A program made the position numbers and the translations under genes. Shown here piece after piece: positions 1-9,208 of a stretch of DNA of 64,000 nt. Source of the DNA: Rhizobium sp. P38BS-XIX (GTDB lineage: Bacteria > Pseudomonadota > Alphaproteobacteria > Rhizobiales > Rhizobiaceae); contig NZ_JABAIJ010000002.1 of NCBI RefSeq assembly GCF_012641435.1, positions 248,001 to 312,000 of the forward strand, in the 5' to 3' direction. The notes under the pieces were generated by a model that saw nothing but the letters and a program-made list of their open reading frames with translations, was not told where the DNA came from and ran no database searches. The stretch's first letter is position 1, and each line of letters opens with the position of its first letter.

Positions 1-162
1 AGGGCGGTCGAGGTCGAAATCGGTCCGAAACTTTGGTGCGACGATCGGCTCCATCGAAGAACGAATGACCGTTAAGCAGGCTGTTTACATTAAAACGCTA
101 GTCTTTCGTCATCAAACCGCGGACATTCGGTGGGACTGAGCGCAATTTAGCCGAGCCGCCAG

Positions 163-510
163 TCATTTGCTTTTCAACGGATCGTGGCCCCAATTCATCA
201 GCGAATAACGCCAGGGCGAGTGTTCCTTGTCGGCATGTGGTCCTCCCTGCTTCTTATGGCGATGGATGTAGCCGACGACCTTTCGCATGTGCCGATAATC
301 AGCATCGGTGAGTTCGGTCTTTGTCTTGCGTTTGATGTCCAGAATCCTGCGTCCGGAACGATGACCTATCGTCTCGTCTTCGTCATCTTCCTTCCAACCG
401 TTACTATGGCTGTCGTCGGTCTTTAGCCATTTTTCGAGCGAAGATGGTGTCATGTTGACGGCCTTCTCGAAGTCCGTCCAGATTTGATCTCGATCAAGAT
501 CCTTGGACAT
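163..510 (-). CDS. DUF3140 family protein
   Basis: A 115-residue, highly charged protein that I recognise as DUF3140, a small family of unknown molecular function common in rhizobia and actinobacteria and often labelled DNA-binding. The visible core is DQIWTDFEKAVNMTPSSLEKWL near the N-terminus, followed by an acidic stretch, a basic RSGRRILDIKRK segment and a conserved-looking DADYRHMRKVVGYIHRHKKQ helix. The ATG at 510 is preceded by AGGAGG at good spacing, which fixes the start. A general-stress-type promoter lies just upstream (540-564). No signal peptide or membrane segment is seen, so a cytoplasmic role is inferred. Confidence 0.85.
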   Translation of the reverse strand: MSKDLDRDQIWTDFEKAVNMTPSSLEKWLKTDDSHSNGWKEDDEDETIGHRSGRRILDIKRKTKTELTDADYRHMRKVVGYIHRHKKQGGPHADKEHSPWRYSLMNWGHDPLKSK

Positions 511-539
511 GCCATGTCCTCCTCAGGTTCGGAATAACG

Positions 540-564
540 AACTCGCAGACAACGCGCGTGTTCC
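540..564 (-). promoter_or_regulatory. Predicted EcfG/RpoE2 promoter of the DUF3140 gene
   Basis: On the minus strand GGAAC, 16 bases, then AGTT. This matches GGAAC-N16/17-CGTT of the alphaproteobacterial general stress sigma factor apart from the first base of the -10. The -10 lies 30 bases before the start codon at 510. Confidence 0.6.
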
Positions 565-725
565 CTCAGTGCATCGGAGAGCTTTATCCAATTCCGCATT
601 ACCACCGCTGCGCAGGACGTGCGAGCGGCACAATCGGGACATACTTGATCGTCTCTGTCCCCATGCTTTGACGGTCTGGGTCAAATGTCGCAGCGGGATG
701 CTGTGAGCCCCTTGGACAATTAGCC

Positions 726-750
726 GGAACTTCAGGAGTGCTGCCTCGTT
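726..750 (+). promoter_or_regulatory. Predicted EcfG/RpoE2 promoter of the FAD oxidoreductase gene
   Basis: GGAAC at 726-730, 16 bases, CGTT at 747-750: a perfect match to the general stress promoter consensus, 44 bases before the TTG start at 794. Confidence 0.75.
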
Positions 751-793
751 ATCAGCCGGCACGAAACATCCTCTTTGAAACGCAGGATCATTC

Positions 794-2023
794 TTGAACG
801 ACACCGGCTCGCTGACCCGACACTATTCTCTACGCCGCGATGAACCGCTCTGGGCCGCTCTCCCCGGGGGCGGAATTACGACCAGCCGCAAGATCGCGAG
901 CAAGACATACGACGTCGTGATCGTCGGCGCGGGCATCAGCGGCGCGCTGACCGCGCACGCACTTGTCGGTCATGGGTTGAAAGTGCTCGTCGTTGATCGC
1001 AGGCGCCCGGTAAGAGGCAGCAGTCTAGCCAGCACCGCAATGATCCAGCACGAAATCGACGTACCGTTGCACGTCCTTCAAAACTCGGTTGGATCGCACC
1101 GAGCTCGACGCATATGGCAGCGGTCGGCAGGAGCTGTAGAGCAGCTGGCCCAAATGATCGTGGATCTGCGTGTTAAATGCGCCTTTGATCGCAAAAGGAC
1201 ATTGTATCTATCGGGTGATGAATACGGTGCGCGCGCGCTGAAAGCGGAAGTTGACGCACGAGCCGATGCCGGCATTGATGCAGAGCTTTTAAGCGGGGCT
1301 CGCCTTCGCGCGCATTTCGGTATTGATCGGACAGCCGCGATCGACAGTGGGATTTCGGCGTCGGCAAATCCGGCGCAACTGACAGCAGGTCTGTTTCGAC
1401 ATGCCCGTGAGCACGGCACCGAGATTGTATCCGGCGTAGAGATCAGCGATATTCAGGCACTCGGCGAACGGGTGGCTATCTCGACATCGAGGGGTGCGTT
1501 GCTGTCGGCCGGCCATGTGGTTTTTTGCACCGGATACGAATTCTTGCAGTGCCTCGCTCACAAAAGCCAGAAAGTGATGTCCACCTGGGCAATCGCCAGC
1601 CGACCAAACCTCGAAAGACCCACATGGCTGGACCAATATTTGGTGTGGGAAGGGTCCGATCCATATCTCTATTTCCGATCGACGCCTGACGGGCGCGTGA
1701 TCGTCGGCGGAGAAGACGAAGACGGTGAGGAGGCCTACCGAGACGAGGCCAAGCGTCAGCGCAAATCGAAACGGCTTGTCGAAAAGCTGGCGGACCTCAC
1801 CGGCATCGCGGTCGGCCAACCTGACTTTCAGTGGTCGGCTCCGTTTGCTGTCACCCCGCAGGGATTGCCGATGATCGGCCATGCCCCTGGCATGAAGAAC
1901 GTCTATGTGACGATGGGCTTTGGTGGAAATGGCATCACCTTCAGTCAGATTGCGGCACAGTTGATTTCTTCGGAGATCTTGGGCCATCATGATGCTGACT
2001 GGGATCTGTTTCCCATCGAATAG
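794..2023 (+). CDS. FAD-dependent oxidoreductase (DAO family)
   Basis: A 409-residue protein of the D-amino-acid-oxidase/glycine-oxidase-like flavoprotein family. A short N-terminal extension of about 38 residues precedes the dinucleotide-binding fold YDVVIVGAGISGALTAH (GxGxxG at residues 45-50), with the second-strand acidic residue in VVDRRRP. The C-terminal part has PMIGHAPGMKNVYVTMGFGG, the usual FAD-contacting end of this family. The substrate cannot be read from sequence; glycine, sarcosine-like amines or glycerol-type substrates are all possible. Translation probably starts at TTG 794 with AGGA upstream. The gene stands alone and has its own perfect general stress promoter at 726-750. 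Confidence 0.85.
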   Translation: MNDTGSLTRHYSLRRDEPLWAALPGGGITTSRKIASKTYDVVIVGAGISGALTAHALVGHGLKVLVVDRRRPVRGSSLASTAMIQHEIDVPLHVLQNSVGSHRARRIWQRSAGAVEQLAQMIVDLRVKCAFDRKRTLYLSGDEYGARALKAEVDARADAGIDAELLSGARLRAHFGIDRTAAIDSGISASANPAQLTAGLFRHAREHGTEIVSGVEISDIQALGERVAISTSRGALLSAGHVVFCTGYEFLQCLAHKSQKVMSTWAIASRPNLERPTWLDQYLVWEGSDPYLYFRSTPDGRVIVGGEDEDGEEAYRDEAKRQRKSKRLVEKLADLTGIAVGQPDFQWSAPFAVTPQGLPMIGHAPGMKNVYVTMGFGGNGITFSQIAAQLISSEILGHHDADWDLFPIE

Positions 2024-2089
2024 GAGGGTCTGCCGAGGTTGGCGGCCCGCCAGGTCGAGGGCGCGATCAAGTCGCGCCCCGCTGACCGA

Positions 2090-4246
2090 TCATGACGAAG
2101 CAATCGGGGAAGATGCCTGGCCGAATTTGACGGACGGCTCACGTCCCCAGACACGCAACTTGCCGATTTCGGCGACGAACGAACTCAGGTCTTTCGAATT
2201 CGAAATCGGTAGCGTGCCTTCGTCGAGATCTTGCGCTATGCCTGCCTTGGCGAGAAGTGGAAGAGCCGATTCATCGTAACCGATATATTTGCAGTGTTGA
2301 AATGCATCGGCGATGAAGTCGCGCACCGTTGCCTCTCGTACCAGGTCATCGATTGCCGAAGGAGATACCAGGAGAGCGACCGCGTCGAACAAAACCGACG
2401 GTCCACCGTCAATCATGTGATGGGCTTCAATCCGCTTGCCGTCCGATGCGGTCACGCCACCAACCTTTGGAGCAATCAACTCGACCACACCTTTTTCCTT
2501 GGTGATGGCCGCCGTCAGACCTTTCAGCAGTTTGGCGTCTACCCCATCGCTTACGAGGATGCCAAGTTTGCGGCCCTCAAATCGTTTGGGTCCGCGCTCG
2601 ACAATGCTGAGCGCTGGAGATGCCTCGAGATCCTGACGCGTGGCAACGGCGGCGTCCGCTCGGCTAGGCATCGTTTGAAAGCCGAGCTTCTGAGCGACTG
2701 TTGTCGCCAGAGTTTCGTCAATGTTCATAAGGTGTGAGACCATCCGTTCGCGGATGACCGGCATCTCGACCTTGCTGAGTTCGAACGTCAGCGCGGACGC
2801 AATGTGCCTTTGCTCGGCACCGGTTTGGCTGATAAAGAATTGCCGCGCCTGGCTGTAATGATCGGCAAAGCTTTCCGCGCGCAGGCGAACCTTCGGACCC
2901 TGTTCTTCGGCCGGAAAATGGCGATAGCCTCGTGACGGTGATTCCCGCGGGCCTTCCCCTTGTGAATTCGGCTGATAATTGACGCGTCCCACGGGATTGC
3001 GCATCGCCATATGGCCGTCCTGCTGAAAATGGGCGAAAGGACACTTCGGCGCATTGATGGGCAAGTGCGTGAAGTTTGGGCCACCCAGCCGCTTGAGCTG
3101 CGTATCGAGATAGGAAAAATTGCGACCTTGCAGCAGAGGGTCGTTGCTGAAGTCGATGCCAGGCGGCACGTTTTGTGTCATGAACGCCACCTGTTCGGTC
3201 TCCGCGAAAAAGTTATCGGGCATCCTATCAAGCACCAGGCGCCCGATCGGTTTGACCGGCAAGATTTCTTCGGGAATGATTTTCGTCGGGTCCAGAATGT
3301 CGAAGTCGAAACTGTCGGCGAAATCCTGGTCGAACAGCTGGACGCAAAGCTCCCATTCCGGGAAGTTGCCCGACTGGATCGATTGCCACAGATCGCGGCG
3401 ATGGAAGTCGGGATCGGCGCCATTGATCTTGACGGCCTCGTTCCAGGCGACGGATTGAAGTCCGAGTTTTGGCTTCCAGTGGAATTTGACGAACGTCGAT
3501 TGGTCTTCGGCATTGACGAACCGGAACGTGTGAACACCAAACCCTTCCATGAACCGAAGCGAACGGGGGATTGCCCGATCCGACATGATCCACATGACCA
3601 TGTGCATGCTTTCGGGGGTCAGGCTGATGAAGTCCCAGAAGTTATCGTGCGCGGTTTGGGCCTGTGGAAAGGCACGATCCGGCTCCTGCTTGGCCGCATG
3701 AATAAGATCGGGAAATTTGATGGCATCCTGAATGAAGAAAACCGGGATATTGTTTCCTACCAGATCCCAGTTGCCCTCCTTCGTGTAGAACTTGACGGCA
3801 AAGCCACGGACGTCCCGCGCGAGATCGGCGGATCCCTTGTTACCGGCAACCGTCGAGAAGCGAACGAAAACGGGCGTCTTTTCGCCAGCACGCTGGAAGA
3901 TATCGGCGCGGGTAAGATCGGAAAGGCTTTCGTAGGTTTCAAAGAAACCATGAGCTCCATAGCCCCGGGCATGGACAACCCGCTCGGGAATTCGTTCATG
4001 ATCGAAATGGAAGATCTTCTCGCGGAAGTGAAAATCCTCGATCAGGGAGGGCCCCCGTGCGCCAATGCGAAGGGTATTCTGGTCGTCGGCAACCGGACCG
4101 CCCTGGGCGGTTGTCAGGAGGTCGTGACCATCCTCGGCGAACTGGTGAAGTTCACCACCAGCGCCTCGATGAAGTTGCTGGTCATGAAGTGCAACAGTGT
4201 CGGCATCGGAGACGGCGGATGGTGCTTTCGTCGTGCGCTTGGCCAT
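2090..4246 (-). CDS. katE: Large-subunit catalase HPII type
   Basis: A 718-residue monofunctional haem catalase that converts H2O2 to water and oxygen. The length and the C-terminal DJ-1/PfpI-like flavodoxin domain (from [19 protein letters not shown] onward, about residues 560-690) identify the large clade 2 (HPII/KatE) type. The catalytic histidine lies in [12 protein letters not shown] near residue 90, and the proximal haem tyrosine in [10 protein letters not shown] near residue 377. The N-terminal extension carries [19 protein letters not shown], typical of the family. No export signal is visible. KatE is a classic stationary-phase enzyme, but no clear general stress promoter is visible in the 74 bases upstream, and a terminator separates it from the DUF892 gene before it. 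Confidence 0.97.
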   Translation of the reverse strand: MAKRTTKAPSAVSDADTVALHDQQLHRGAGGELHQFAEDGHDLLTTAQGGPVADDQNTLRIGARGPSLIEDFHFREKIFHFDHERIPERVVHARGYGAHGFFETYESLSDLTRADIFQRAGEKTPVFVRFSTVAGNKGSADLARDVRGFAVKFYTKEGNWDLVGNNIPVFFIQDAIKFPDLIHAAKQEPDRAFPQAQTAHDNFWDFISLTPESMHMVMWIMSDRAIPRSLRFMEGFGVHTFRFVNAEDQSTFVKFHWKPKLGLQSVAWNEAVKINGADPDFHRRDLWQSIQSGNFPEWELCVQLFDQDFADSFDFDILDPTKIIPEEILPVKPIGRLVLDRMPDNFFAETEQVAFMTQNVPPGIDFSNDPLLQGRNFSYLDTQLKRLGGPNFTHLPINAPKCPFAHFQQDGHMAMRNPVGRVNYQPNSQGEGPRESPSRGYRHFPAEEQGPKVRLRAESFADHYSQARQFFISQTGAEQRHIASALTFELSKVEMPVIRERMVSHLMNIDETLATTVAQKLGFQTMPSRADAAVATRQDLEASPALSIVERGPKRFEGRKLGILVSDGVDAKLLKGLTAAITKEKGVVELIAPKVGGVTASDGKRIEAHHMIDGGPSVLFDAVALLVSPSAIDDLVREATVRDFIADAFQHCKYIGYDESALPLLAKAGIAQDLDEGTLPISNSKDLSSFVAEIGKLRVWGREPSVKFGQASSPIASS

Positions 4247-4280
4247 GAATAACCCTCTATCGTGAGAAATGTCGTAGCTA

Positions 4281-4306
4281 AAAGGCCGCCTGAATTGGCG
4301 GCCTTT
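4281..4306 (-). terminator. Rho-independent terminator of the DUF892 gene
   Basis: Perfect 10-bp stem (aaaggccgcc / ggcggccttt) with a 6-base loop, starting 15 bases past the DUF892 stop codon. On the minus strand the stem ends in CTTT, a short U tract. It lies between the DUF892 gene and katE, so the two are probably separate transcripts. Confidence 0.7.
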
Positions 4307-4320
4307 CCGCGTCGATAGGT

Positions 4321-4818
4321 TCAGGCAGCTTTGCCTTTGGCGTTTGCCTGAGTTTTCGCAAGCTGTGTGAGCTTTTTGTCAGTGGCTTCTTCTTCGGACA
4401 GTGTCTGCCTGAGCAGCGCGACTGCATCCTTGAGACCGAGTTGGTCGGCCCAGGCGATCAAAGTCCCATACCGGGCGATTTCGTAATGTTCGACGGCCTG
4501 AGCCGACGAGATCAGCCCAGCATCGAGAGCCGGGGACCCCTTGAACTCTTCGATGATTTCCTCGCCTTCGGCGAGGATGCCCTGGATGGCTTCGCAGGTT
4601 TTGCCTCGCGCCGGCTTGCCGAGCAGTTCGAAGACCTGTTCAAGGCGTTCGATCTGACCCTGCGTCTCGTCGCGATGCTGAAGAAAGCCAGCCTTGCCTT
4701 CCTCGGACTGTGAGGCGCGCGCCATTTTCGGCAAAGCTTTTAGAATTTGCTTTTCGGCGAAATAGATATCCTTCAGCGTGTCGAGAAAGAGATCGTCGAG
4801 AGTTTTCGTGGACGCCAT
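4321..4818 (-). CDS. Ferritin-like DUF892 (YciE/YciF) protein
   Basis: A 165-residue helical protein of the DUF892 ferritin-like family, related to E. coli YciE and YciF, which are osmotic and stationary-phase induced. Visible family signatures are [26 protein letters not shown] at the N-terminus, [26 protein letters not shown] in the middle and [16 protein letters not shown] further on. These supply the E and ExxH-type residues expected for a four-helix di-metal bundle. I chose the ATG at 4818 over an upstream in-frame start because AGGAGG sits 5 bases before it and the family begins here. A general stress promoter lies at 4854-4878 and a terminator follows the gene. Confidence 0.92.
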   Translation of the reverse strand: MASTKTLDDLFLDTLKDIYFAEKQILKALPKMARASQSEEGKAGFLQHRDETQGQIERLEQVFELLGKPARGKTCEAIQGILAEGEEIIEEFKGSPALDAGLISSAQAVEHYEIARYGTLIAWADQLGLKDAVALLRQTLSEEEATDKKLTQLAKTQANAKGKAA

Positions 4819-4853
4819 GCCAAGGTCCTCCTGTTTGATTTGAACGACGCCCG

Positions 4854-4878
4854 AACCAGCAATCGAACTCTTTGTTCC
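4854..4878 (-). promoter_or_regulatory. Predicted EcfG/RpoE2 promoter of the DUF892 gene
   Basis: Minus-strand GGAAC-N16-GGTT. The -10 lies 36 bases before the chosen start at 4818, which also supports that start over the longer upstream alternative. Confidence 0.65.
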
Positions 4879-4984
4879 CCAATCTGCTATGCCGTTTCGA
4901 TTGCCATCGATCAGGTCGTTCGCCAATGGCTGATATCCTCAAAAGGTAAATTCCATGCGATCTGGCTGCGCGGCAACGCAGTAC

Positions 4985-5060
4985 CTGGTCTTTAAGACCA
5001 GACGTTGCCTTCGGCGAAGGGAGCCTTGAGAAGACGATACCCGCCATCGAAGGCTCCCTT
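4985..5060. repeat. Two inverted repeats downstream of the NmrA gene
   Basis: A near-perfect 17-base palindrome (CTGGTCTT-T-AAGACCAG, 4985-5001) is followed by 11-bp arms aagggagcctt (5017-5027) and aaggctccctt (5050-5060) with a 22-base loop. They lie just past the stop of the NmrA gene at 5098 and may end its transcript, although no U tract follows. Confidence 0.4.
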
Positions 5061-5097
5061 GCGCCGCTATCTCAATTGAGCAGGGTAGGGGTGTCTG

Positions 5098-5964
5098 CTA
5101 CAGCGCCGTCAGTGTGGTTACGGTCTCCCGGTAGGAGTGTAGCGGGCGACCCAGGATCGCGACCAGACGCTCGACATCGCTCGCGTCCGCGACCATACCG
5201 TCGCTGACATAGCGTTCCGCCATCAACCGCATCTCATAGGCCGTCCACTTCGGCATAAATGTCGCCATGCTCTGCTCGAAGCCGCTCGGATCGTCTCCGC
5301 CGTATGCGATGGGGCGGCCAAGAACATCCGCCCAGATGGCCGCGATCCCTTCGCCGGTCAGCGTCTCCGGCCCAACGAGATTGATGGTTTCAATCGGAAG
5401 TTTGCCCGGCGCCTGGTCGCGGCGGACGAGCTCGATCGCCGCGACCTCCGCGATGTCGCGGGTATCCACCATGGCGACGCCCTTGCCGCCGATCGGCATC
5501 GGATAGACGCCATGGTTCAGAACCACATCCTTGATCATTGCTTCGTTGTCGATAAAGTAGCTCGCACGCAGGATCGTGGCGCTGAAACCCATCTGTTTCA
5601 GCATTTGCTCGGCTCCGGACTTTACCGCGAAATGCGGTACGTTGACGAAGCGATCGGCATGCATCACGGATAGGTAGACGACGCGTTCGACGCCAGCTTC
5701 GCGCGCAATGTTGAGAGCGATGATCGCCTGCGTGAACTCATCGCCAGTGACAGCATTGAGGAGAAAAAGCGCGCTGACGCCCTTGAAGGCATTTCGCAGC
5801 GAGCCGAGGTCTAGGATCTCACCCTGAGCAACCTCGACGTCGATGGGAAAGTTTGCTTTCGAGGCATCGCGGGTGAGGATCCGGACCTTCGCATCGCGAG
5901 CGATAAGCTGTTTGACGACATGACGGCCAACGCGGCCGGTTGCACCGATTACCAGGATTGTCAT
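5098..5964 (-). CDS. NmrA-type NAD(P)-binding protein
   Basis: A 288-residue atypical short-chain dehydrogenase of the NmrA/isoflavone-reductase-like group. The Rossmann motif is at the extreme N-terminus (ILVIGATGRVGRHVVKQL, GxxGxxG). RILTRDASKA follows beta-2 and suggests NADP preference. The body has the NmrA-like FKGVSALFLLNAV and VERVVYLSVMHADR segments. Members act as redox sensors or as quinone/aldehyde reductases, and no substrate can be assigned. The gene is divergent from a LysR regulator at 6065 with a 100-base gap, the usual arrangement in which the regulator controls the enzyme. Confidence 0.88.
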   Translation of the reverse strand: MTILVIGATGRVGRHVVKQLIARDAKVRILTRDASKANFPIDVEVAQGEILDLGSLRNAFKGVSALFLLNAVTGDEFTQAIIALNIAREAGVERVVYLSVMHADRFVNVPHFAVKSGAEQMLKQMGFSATILRASYFIDNEAMIKDVVLNHGVYPMPIGGKGVAMVDTRDIAEVAAIELVRRDQAPGKLPIETINLVGPETLTGEGIAAIWADVLGRPIAYGGDDPSGFEQSMATFMPKWTAYEMRLMAERYVSDGMVADASDVERLVAILGRPLHSYRETVTTLTAL

Positions 5965-6064
5965 GGAAGTTCTCCGTTGGTTGTTGACAACCCGACTATG
6001 GATGGATCATTTCTGATCCAATAGACCATAAATATGGACGCCGTGTCTCACCAATGGAACACTG

Positions 6065-6958
6065 ATGGATCTCCTGGCGCTCGCTGACTTCGTTCTGGTC
6101 GCCCGGCATGGCGGCTTCGGAAGAGCGGCCCGGGCGGCGGGGCGCCCGAAGGCCACGCTGTCGCGACGTGTCGCAGATCTGGAGGCGAGCCTTGGACTTC
6201 GGCTCGTCGAACGCGGCGCCAGGATGCTCAAGTTGACTGAAGAGGGGCGTGCGCTTCATCAACGAGCAGGTGCTCTTCTCACCGAACTGGATGAGACGGC
6301 TTCCGCGATCGCGGCCGGCAGCGACAAACCTCGTGGCAGGCTGCGGATCAGCGCGCCGTTGCTGTTCTCACAGGCTGCGATGGGAAAGCTCGCCGCGGGC
6401 TTCACACTGAAATATCCTGACGTACGACTGGAAGTCACGACGGAGGACCGCGCCGTCGACATGGTGGAGGAAGGATATGATCTTGTCATCCGTATCAATC
6501 CGGATCCTGACGACAGCCTCGTCGGACGGGTCTTCCTGCGAGATCACCTCGTCATTGTCGCCCCGACCGGTGTTACTCCCCCAAACGCTGGTGCGATCGT
6601 CCCCGTCGTCGTGCGCGGTTCGCCAGACATCATGACGGAGTGGGCGATGATGACCGACGCCGGTAAATCGACGTTCAAAGTCGAGCCCGTGCTCAGTCTT
6701 TCGTCATTGCTCAATGTCCGCGACGCCGCCAGAATGGGTGTCGGAGCAGCCCGGCTTCCCATTTCTCTCGTTAGTCACGACATAACGTCGGGCAGGCTTG
6801 CGAAATGGGGAAGTGTCCAGGATTCGGATGTCGCTCTGTGGGCACTCTATCCCTCTCGTCGATTGCTGAGCGCGCGCGTATCGGCTTTTCTCGATCATCT
6901 GAAGAGTGCGTTTCCGAACGGAACGCCCAACGAGCTGGCCGCCTATCTGGAGGGATGA
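6065..6958 (+). CDS. LysR family transcriptional regulator
   Basis: A 297-residue LysR-type regulator. The N-terminal winged helix-turn-helix is LLALADFVLVARHGGFGRAARAAGRPKATLSRRVADLEASLGLRL, followed by a linker helix and a periplasmic-binding-protein-like effector domain beginning near RGRLRISAPLLFS. It starts at ATG 6065 and is transcribed away from the NmrA gene, so the 5965-6064 gap should contain its operator. The effector domain resembles the group that represses NAD(P)H dehydrogenase/quinone reductase genes. The effector is unknown. Confidence 0.93.
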   Translation: MDLLALADFVLVARHGGFGRAARAAGRPKATLSRRVADLEASLGLRLVERGARMLKLTEEGRALHQRAGALLTELDETASAIAAGSDKPRGRLRISAPLLFSQAAMGKLAAGFTLKYPDVRLEVTTEDRAVDMVEEGYDLVIRINPDPDDSLVGRVFLRDHLVIVAPTGVTPPNAGAIVPVVVRGSPDIMTEWAMMTDAGKSTFKVEPVLSLSSLLNVRDAARMGVGAARLPISLVSHDITSGRLAKWGSVQDSDVALWALYPSRRLLSARVSAFLDHLKSAFPNGTPNELAAYLEG

Positions 6959-7008
6959 CAGGTAAAAAGTGGGAGGGTCAAGCAATGATGGCCGTCAGAA
7001 CAGCGAGA

Positions 7009-7635
7009 TCACTTAAGAAGTCCGCTTCCTTCAAAATCATCCCACCCCTCCAATGTCGATAGCGGCTCGTCGGAACTGGATCGAGTTGCCTTGGTTGCCT
7101 TCGTCTTCTTCAAGGTTCGAGTGAGCTTCGCCTTGTAGGCCGCCTGGCGCCGCTTCTCGGCTTTGGCCTCGGCGTCCTCTTCACGCCATTCATCGACCAA
7201 CCCTCGGTCCAGCAAATCCTCCACCACCTTGGGATCGAAAACATGGAAGGTGATGCGCCGTGCGCGCCCATTCAGTCGGACGGTTCGCGTCCCCGCGCTT
7301 GGAAGTCTTCCATCCGCGAGCCAGCGATGGCGTTCGCTGGTCTTGATCGTCAGGATATCCTGAATTTCTCGCGGAATCACAGGGAGAGTTTCAGCATCCG
7401 CGAGCGTCCTGGTGACGATCTCAGAGGCCGCTTTGAACTCACTCCTGGCACTTGCCGACATTGCAAGCGTCAGTTCACCTGCGTCGAGCTCGATTGATTT
7501 TTTTGACGTGGCAGGAAGACGGGCGCGTATCTCGAGCAATATTCCTTTCGCGCGCACCGACGATCCCAGCGTTACCGAGGCGGGAAGGCTCCATGTCCTG
7601 ATAAGCTCAATTTCGGGTTTGTCGTGTTTTGGCAT
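7009..7635 (-). CDS. Hypothetical protein with excisionase-like HTH segment
   Basis: A 208-residue protein I do not recognise as a named family. The first 90 residues are beta-rich. The middle part, VIPREIQDILTIKTSERHRW followed by LADGRLPSAGTRTVRLNGRARRITFHVFDPKVVEDLLD, has the layout of a MerR/excisionase (HTH_17) domain: a short helix-turn-helix, a wing with GR repeats and a closing helix. A lysine/alanine-rich coiled region and an acidic tail (GWDDFEGSGLLK) follow. DNA binding is inferred, not shown. It stands alone between the LysR gene and the stress genes. The ATG at 7635 has no strong ribosome site, so the start is uncertain. Confidence 0.65.
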   Translation of the reverse strand: MPKHDKPEIELIRTWSLPASVTLGSSVRAKGILLEIRARLPATSKKSIELDAGELTLAMSASARSEFKAASEIVTRTLADAETLPVIPREIQDILTIKTSERHRWLADGRLPSAGTRTVRLNGRARRITFHVFDPKVVEDLLDRGLVDEWREEDAEAKAEKRRQAAYKAKLTRTLKKTKATKATRSSSDEPLSTLEGWDDFEGSGLLK

Positions 7636-8095
7636 GTCGAAAAGATGGGCTTGCTGCTGCGTTACGTCAACGTCAGGCTTGCGCTGAACACTCGCTTAGC
7701 AGCTGTCAGGAACCCGAACGGCTTCGGTATCGGGCAAATGCACCGCGTTATGGCACCGCCAAAGCGTATCGCGCCTCCACAATCCTTGATAAATTCAAAC
7801 CAATAGTGCTTTGACGCCGATCAGCGTTGTCGCGGCAAACTCTTTCGACACGCAGCCCCGTCACCATTGGTTACCATAGCGAGTACCGCGCCAAGACACC
7901 GGCGAATTTATAGCGTGATGAGGCCGATGCGCCGCGATGTCATTGCGGGATATCTCCTTACAGATCGAGGCTCCAACAAAGATGAGACGATCCTCTAGCA
8001 GCGCCTCGGCAGTGTCGGCGGCACCCTCAGAACCGCTTTCCTGCCGATGGTCTGCCCTCATTGCAATGTACATTTGGCGGGGGAGGGTGCGCTTC

Positions 8096-8120
8096 GGAAC
8101 ATTTCGGGCTGCCCTCGATT
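8096..8120 (+). promoter_or_regulatory. Possible EcfG/RpoE2 promoter
   Basis: GGAAC-N16-GATT fits the relaxed GGAAC-N18-TT form of the consensus but lacks the G of the -10. It lies 135 bases before the gene at 8255, so it is weaker than the others. Confidence 0.35.
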
Positions 8121-8254
8121 AGGGGCAGAGCATGCCAGAAATGTTACGAAGCACCGGTCACCATGTCCAGACGAGAGACACAAGCTGCATCGGTATTCCG
8201 AGCTTCGCCGGCACTTTCACACGGTGGATCACTTCAGGCACAAGGAGAATAAAC

Positions 8255-8863
8255 ATGCGGACCGTTGCCGAACTCTATGACAATTACTATGACGCCAAAG
8301 CAGCCGTGCAGGCGCTGGAATCCGCGGGCGTGCCTTCCGATCAAATCAGCATCGTGACGAATAAGGAGAATGGCGTCGATGTCGAAGGGCAAGGCAGCTA
8401 TGCCGGCGAAGGGGCAGGGACGGGGGCTGGCGTGGGGGCAGTCGCGGGAGGCGCTGGCGGCCTTCTGGCCAGTCTTGGCATGCTTGCCATTCCTGGAGTT
8501 GGGGCAGTCGTTGCCGCGGGTTGGCTTGCGGCGACTGCCGCAGGAGCCGTGGCGGGAGCGGTTGCAGGTGGCGCGGTGGGCGGTATCGTTGGCGCGATGG
8601 TCAGAGCCGGCATTCCGGAGGACGAAGCCAATCTTTACGCCGAGGGACTGCGTCGTGGCGGGTCTGTCGTCACCGCAAAGATCGAAGATGGTAAAATGGC
8701 CGAGGTTCATACGATTCTCGATCGATCTCATCCGGTTGACATCGACCTGCGTCGATCAAGTTACGCTGAGCAAGGCTGGAGCCAATTTGATGAAGAGGCC
8801 GACCCTTATACACGCGAGCAGATCGAACAAGATCGTCAACGCTATTGCGTAGAGCGGCCCTAA
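8255..8863 (+). CDS. Glycine-zipper general stress protein (GspM-like N-terminus)
   Basis: A 202-residue protein. The N-terminal 50 residues (RTVAELYDNYYDAKAAVQALESAGVPSDQISIV) resemble the domain of general stress protein 17M. A long glycine/alanine zipper with two hydrophobic stretches follows (GAGVGAVAGGAGGLLASLGM; VAGAVAGGAVGGIVGAMV), typical of a membrane-inserting hairpin. The second copy of the fold (GIPEDEANLYAEGLRRGGSVVTAKI) and an acidic tail close the protein. I chose the ATG at 8255 because AAGGAG lies 9 bases upstream, and upstream in-frame codons are not family-like. The function is unknown; stress-related membrane association is inferred. Confidence 0.82.
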   Translation: MRTVAELYDNYYDAKAAVQALESAGVPSDQISIVTNKENGVDVEGQGSYAGEGAGTGAGVGAVAGGAGGLLASLGMLAIPGVGAVVAAGWLAATAAGAVAGAVAGGAVGGIVGAMVRAGIPEDEANLYAEGLRRGGSVVTAKIEDGKMAEVHTILDRSHPVDIDLRRSSYAEQGWSQFDEEADPYTREQIEQDRQRYCVERP

Positions 8864-8941
8864 GCGACTTTGATATGCAGACGGCGGCTGAGGTCGTACT
8901 TCCGATATCCTTGCCAATCAGACGTGACGTAGGAGGAAATT

Positions 8942-9208
8942 ATGGCTTTCGAAAAGAACCCAGACAAATCGGACGCAGCCTCAGTGCCTGCTACCGAGCT
9001 TGGGCTTCCCAACCCTATACAGCCCAATGCACAGGAGGCGCCACGACTTGGTTCGGTGGATACCGAGCGCGAAGCGTATGAACGAGGCGTTGAGGACGGT
9101 AAGCGGGCCAGAATGCAGGAGAATCCCTTTCCGGACGGCAGCTCGCAGGCAAAAGCCTATGAACATGGCTACCTCGACGGTCAAAAGACTGAAATGCGGC
9201 AGGATTGA
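8942..9208 (+). CDS. RMF-like small protein
   Basis: An 88-residue soluble protein with a disordered N-terminal half and a C-terminal repeat: AYERGVEDGKRARMQENPFP followed by a second AYEHGYLDGQK. Two G-x-x-x-G/DG helices separated by an N-P-x-P turn are the layout of ribosome modulation factor (RMF) domain proteins, which bind ribosomes or RNA in stationary phase. This assignment is by pattern only. The ATG at 8942 has TAGGAGGAAAT directly upstream, a strong ribosome site. It follows the glycine-zipper gene by 78 bases and may be co-transcribed with it. Confidence 0.65.
   Translation: MAFEKNPDKSDAASVPATELGLPNPIQPNAQEAPRLGSVDTEREAYERGVEDGKRARMQENPFPDGSSQAKAYEHGYLDGQKTEMRQD

Noticed and set aside
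523..804. 93-codon minus frame between DUF3140 and the FAD oxidoreductase
   Set aside because: It covers two promoter elements, has no family features and no ribosome site.
3011..4252. 413-codon open frame on plus opposite katE
   Set aside because: It is the exact antisense of a well-conserved catalase; high-GC codon bias makes long antisense frames. No family features.
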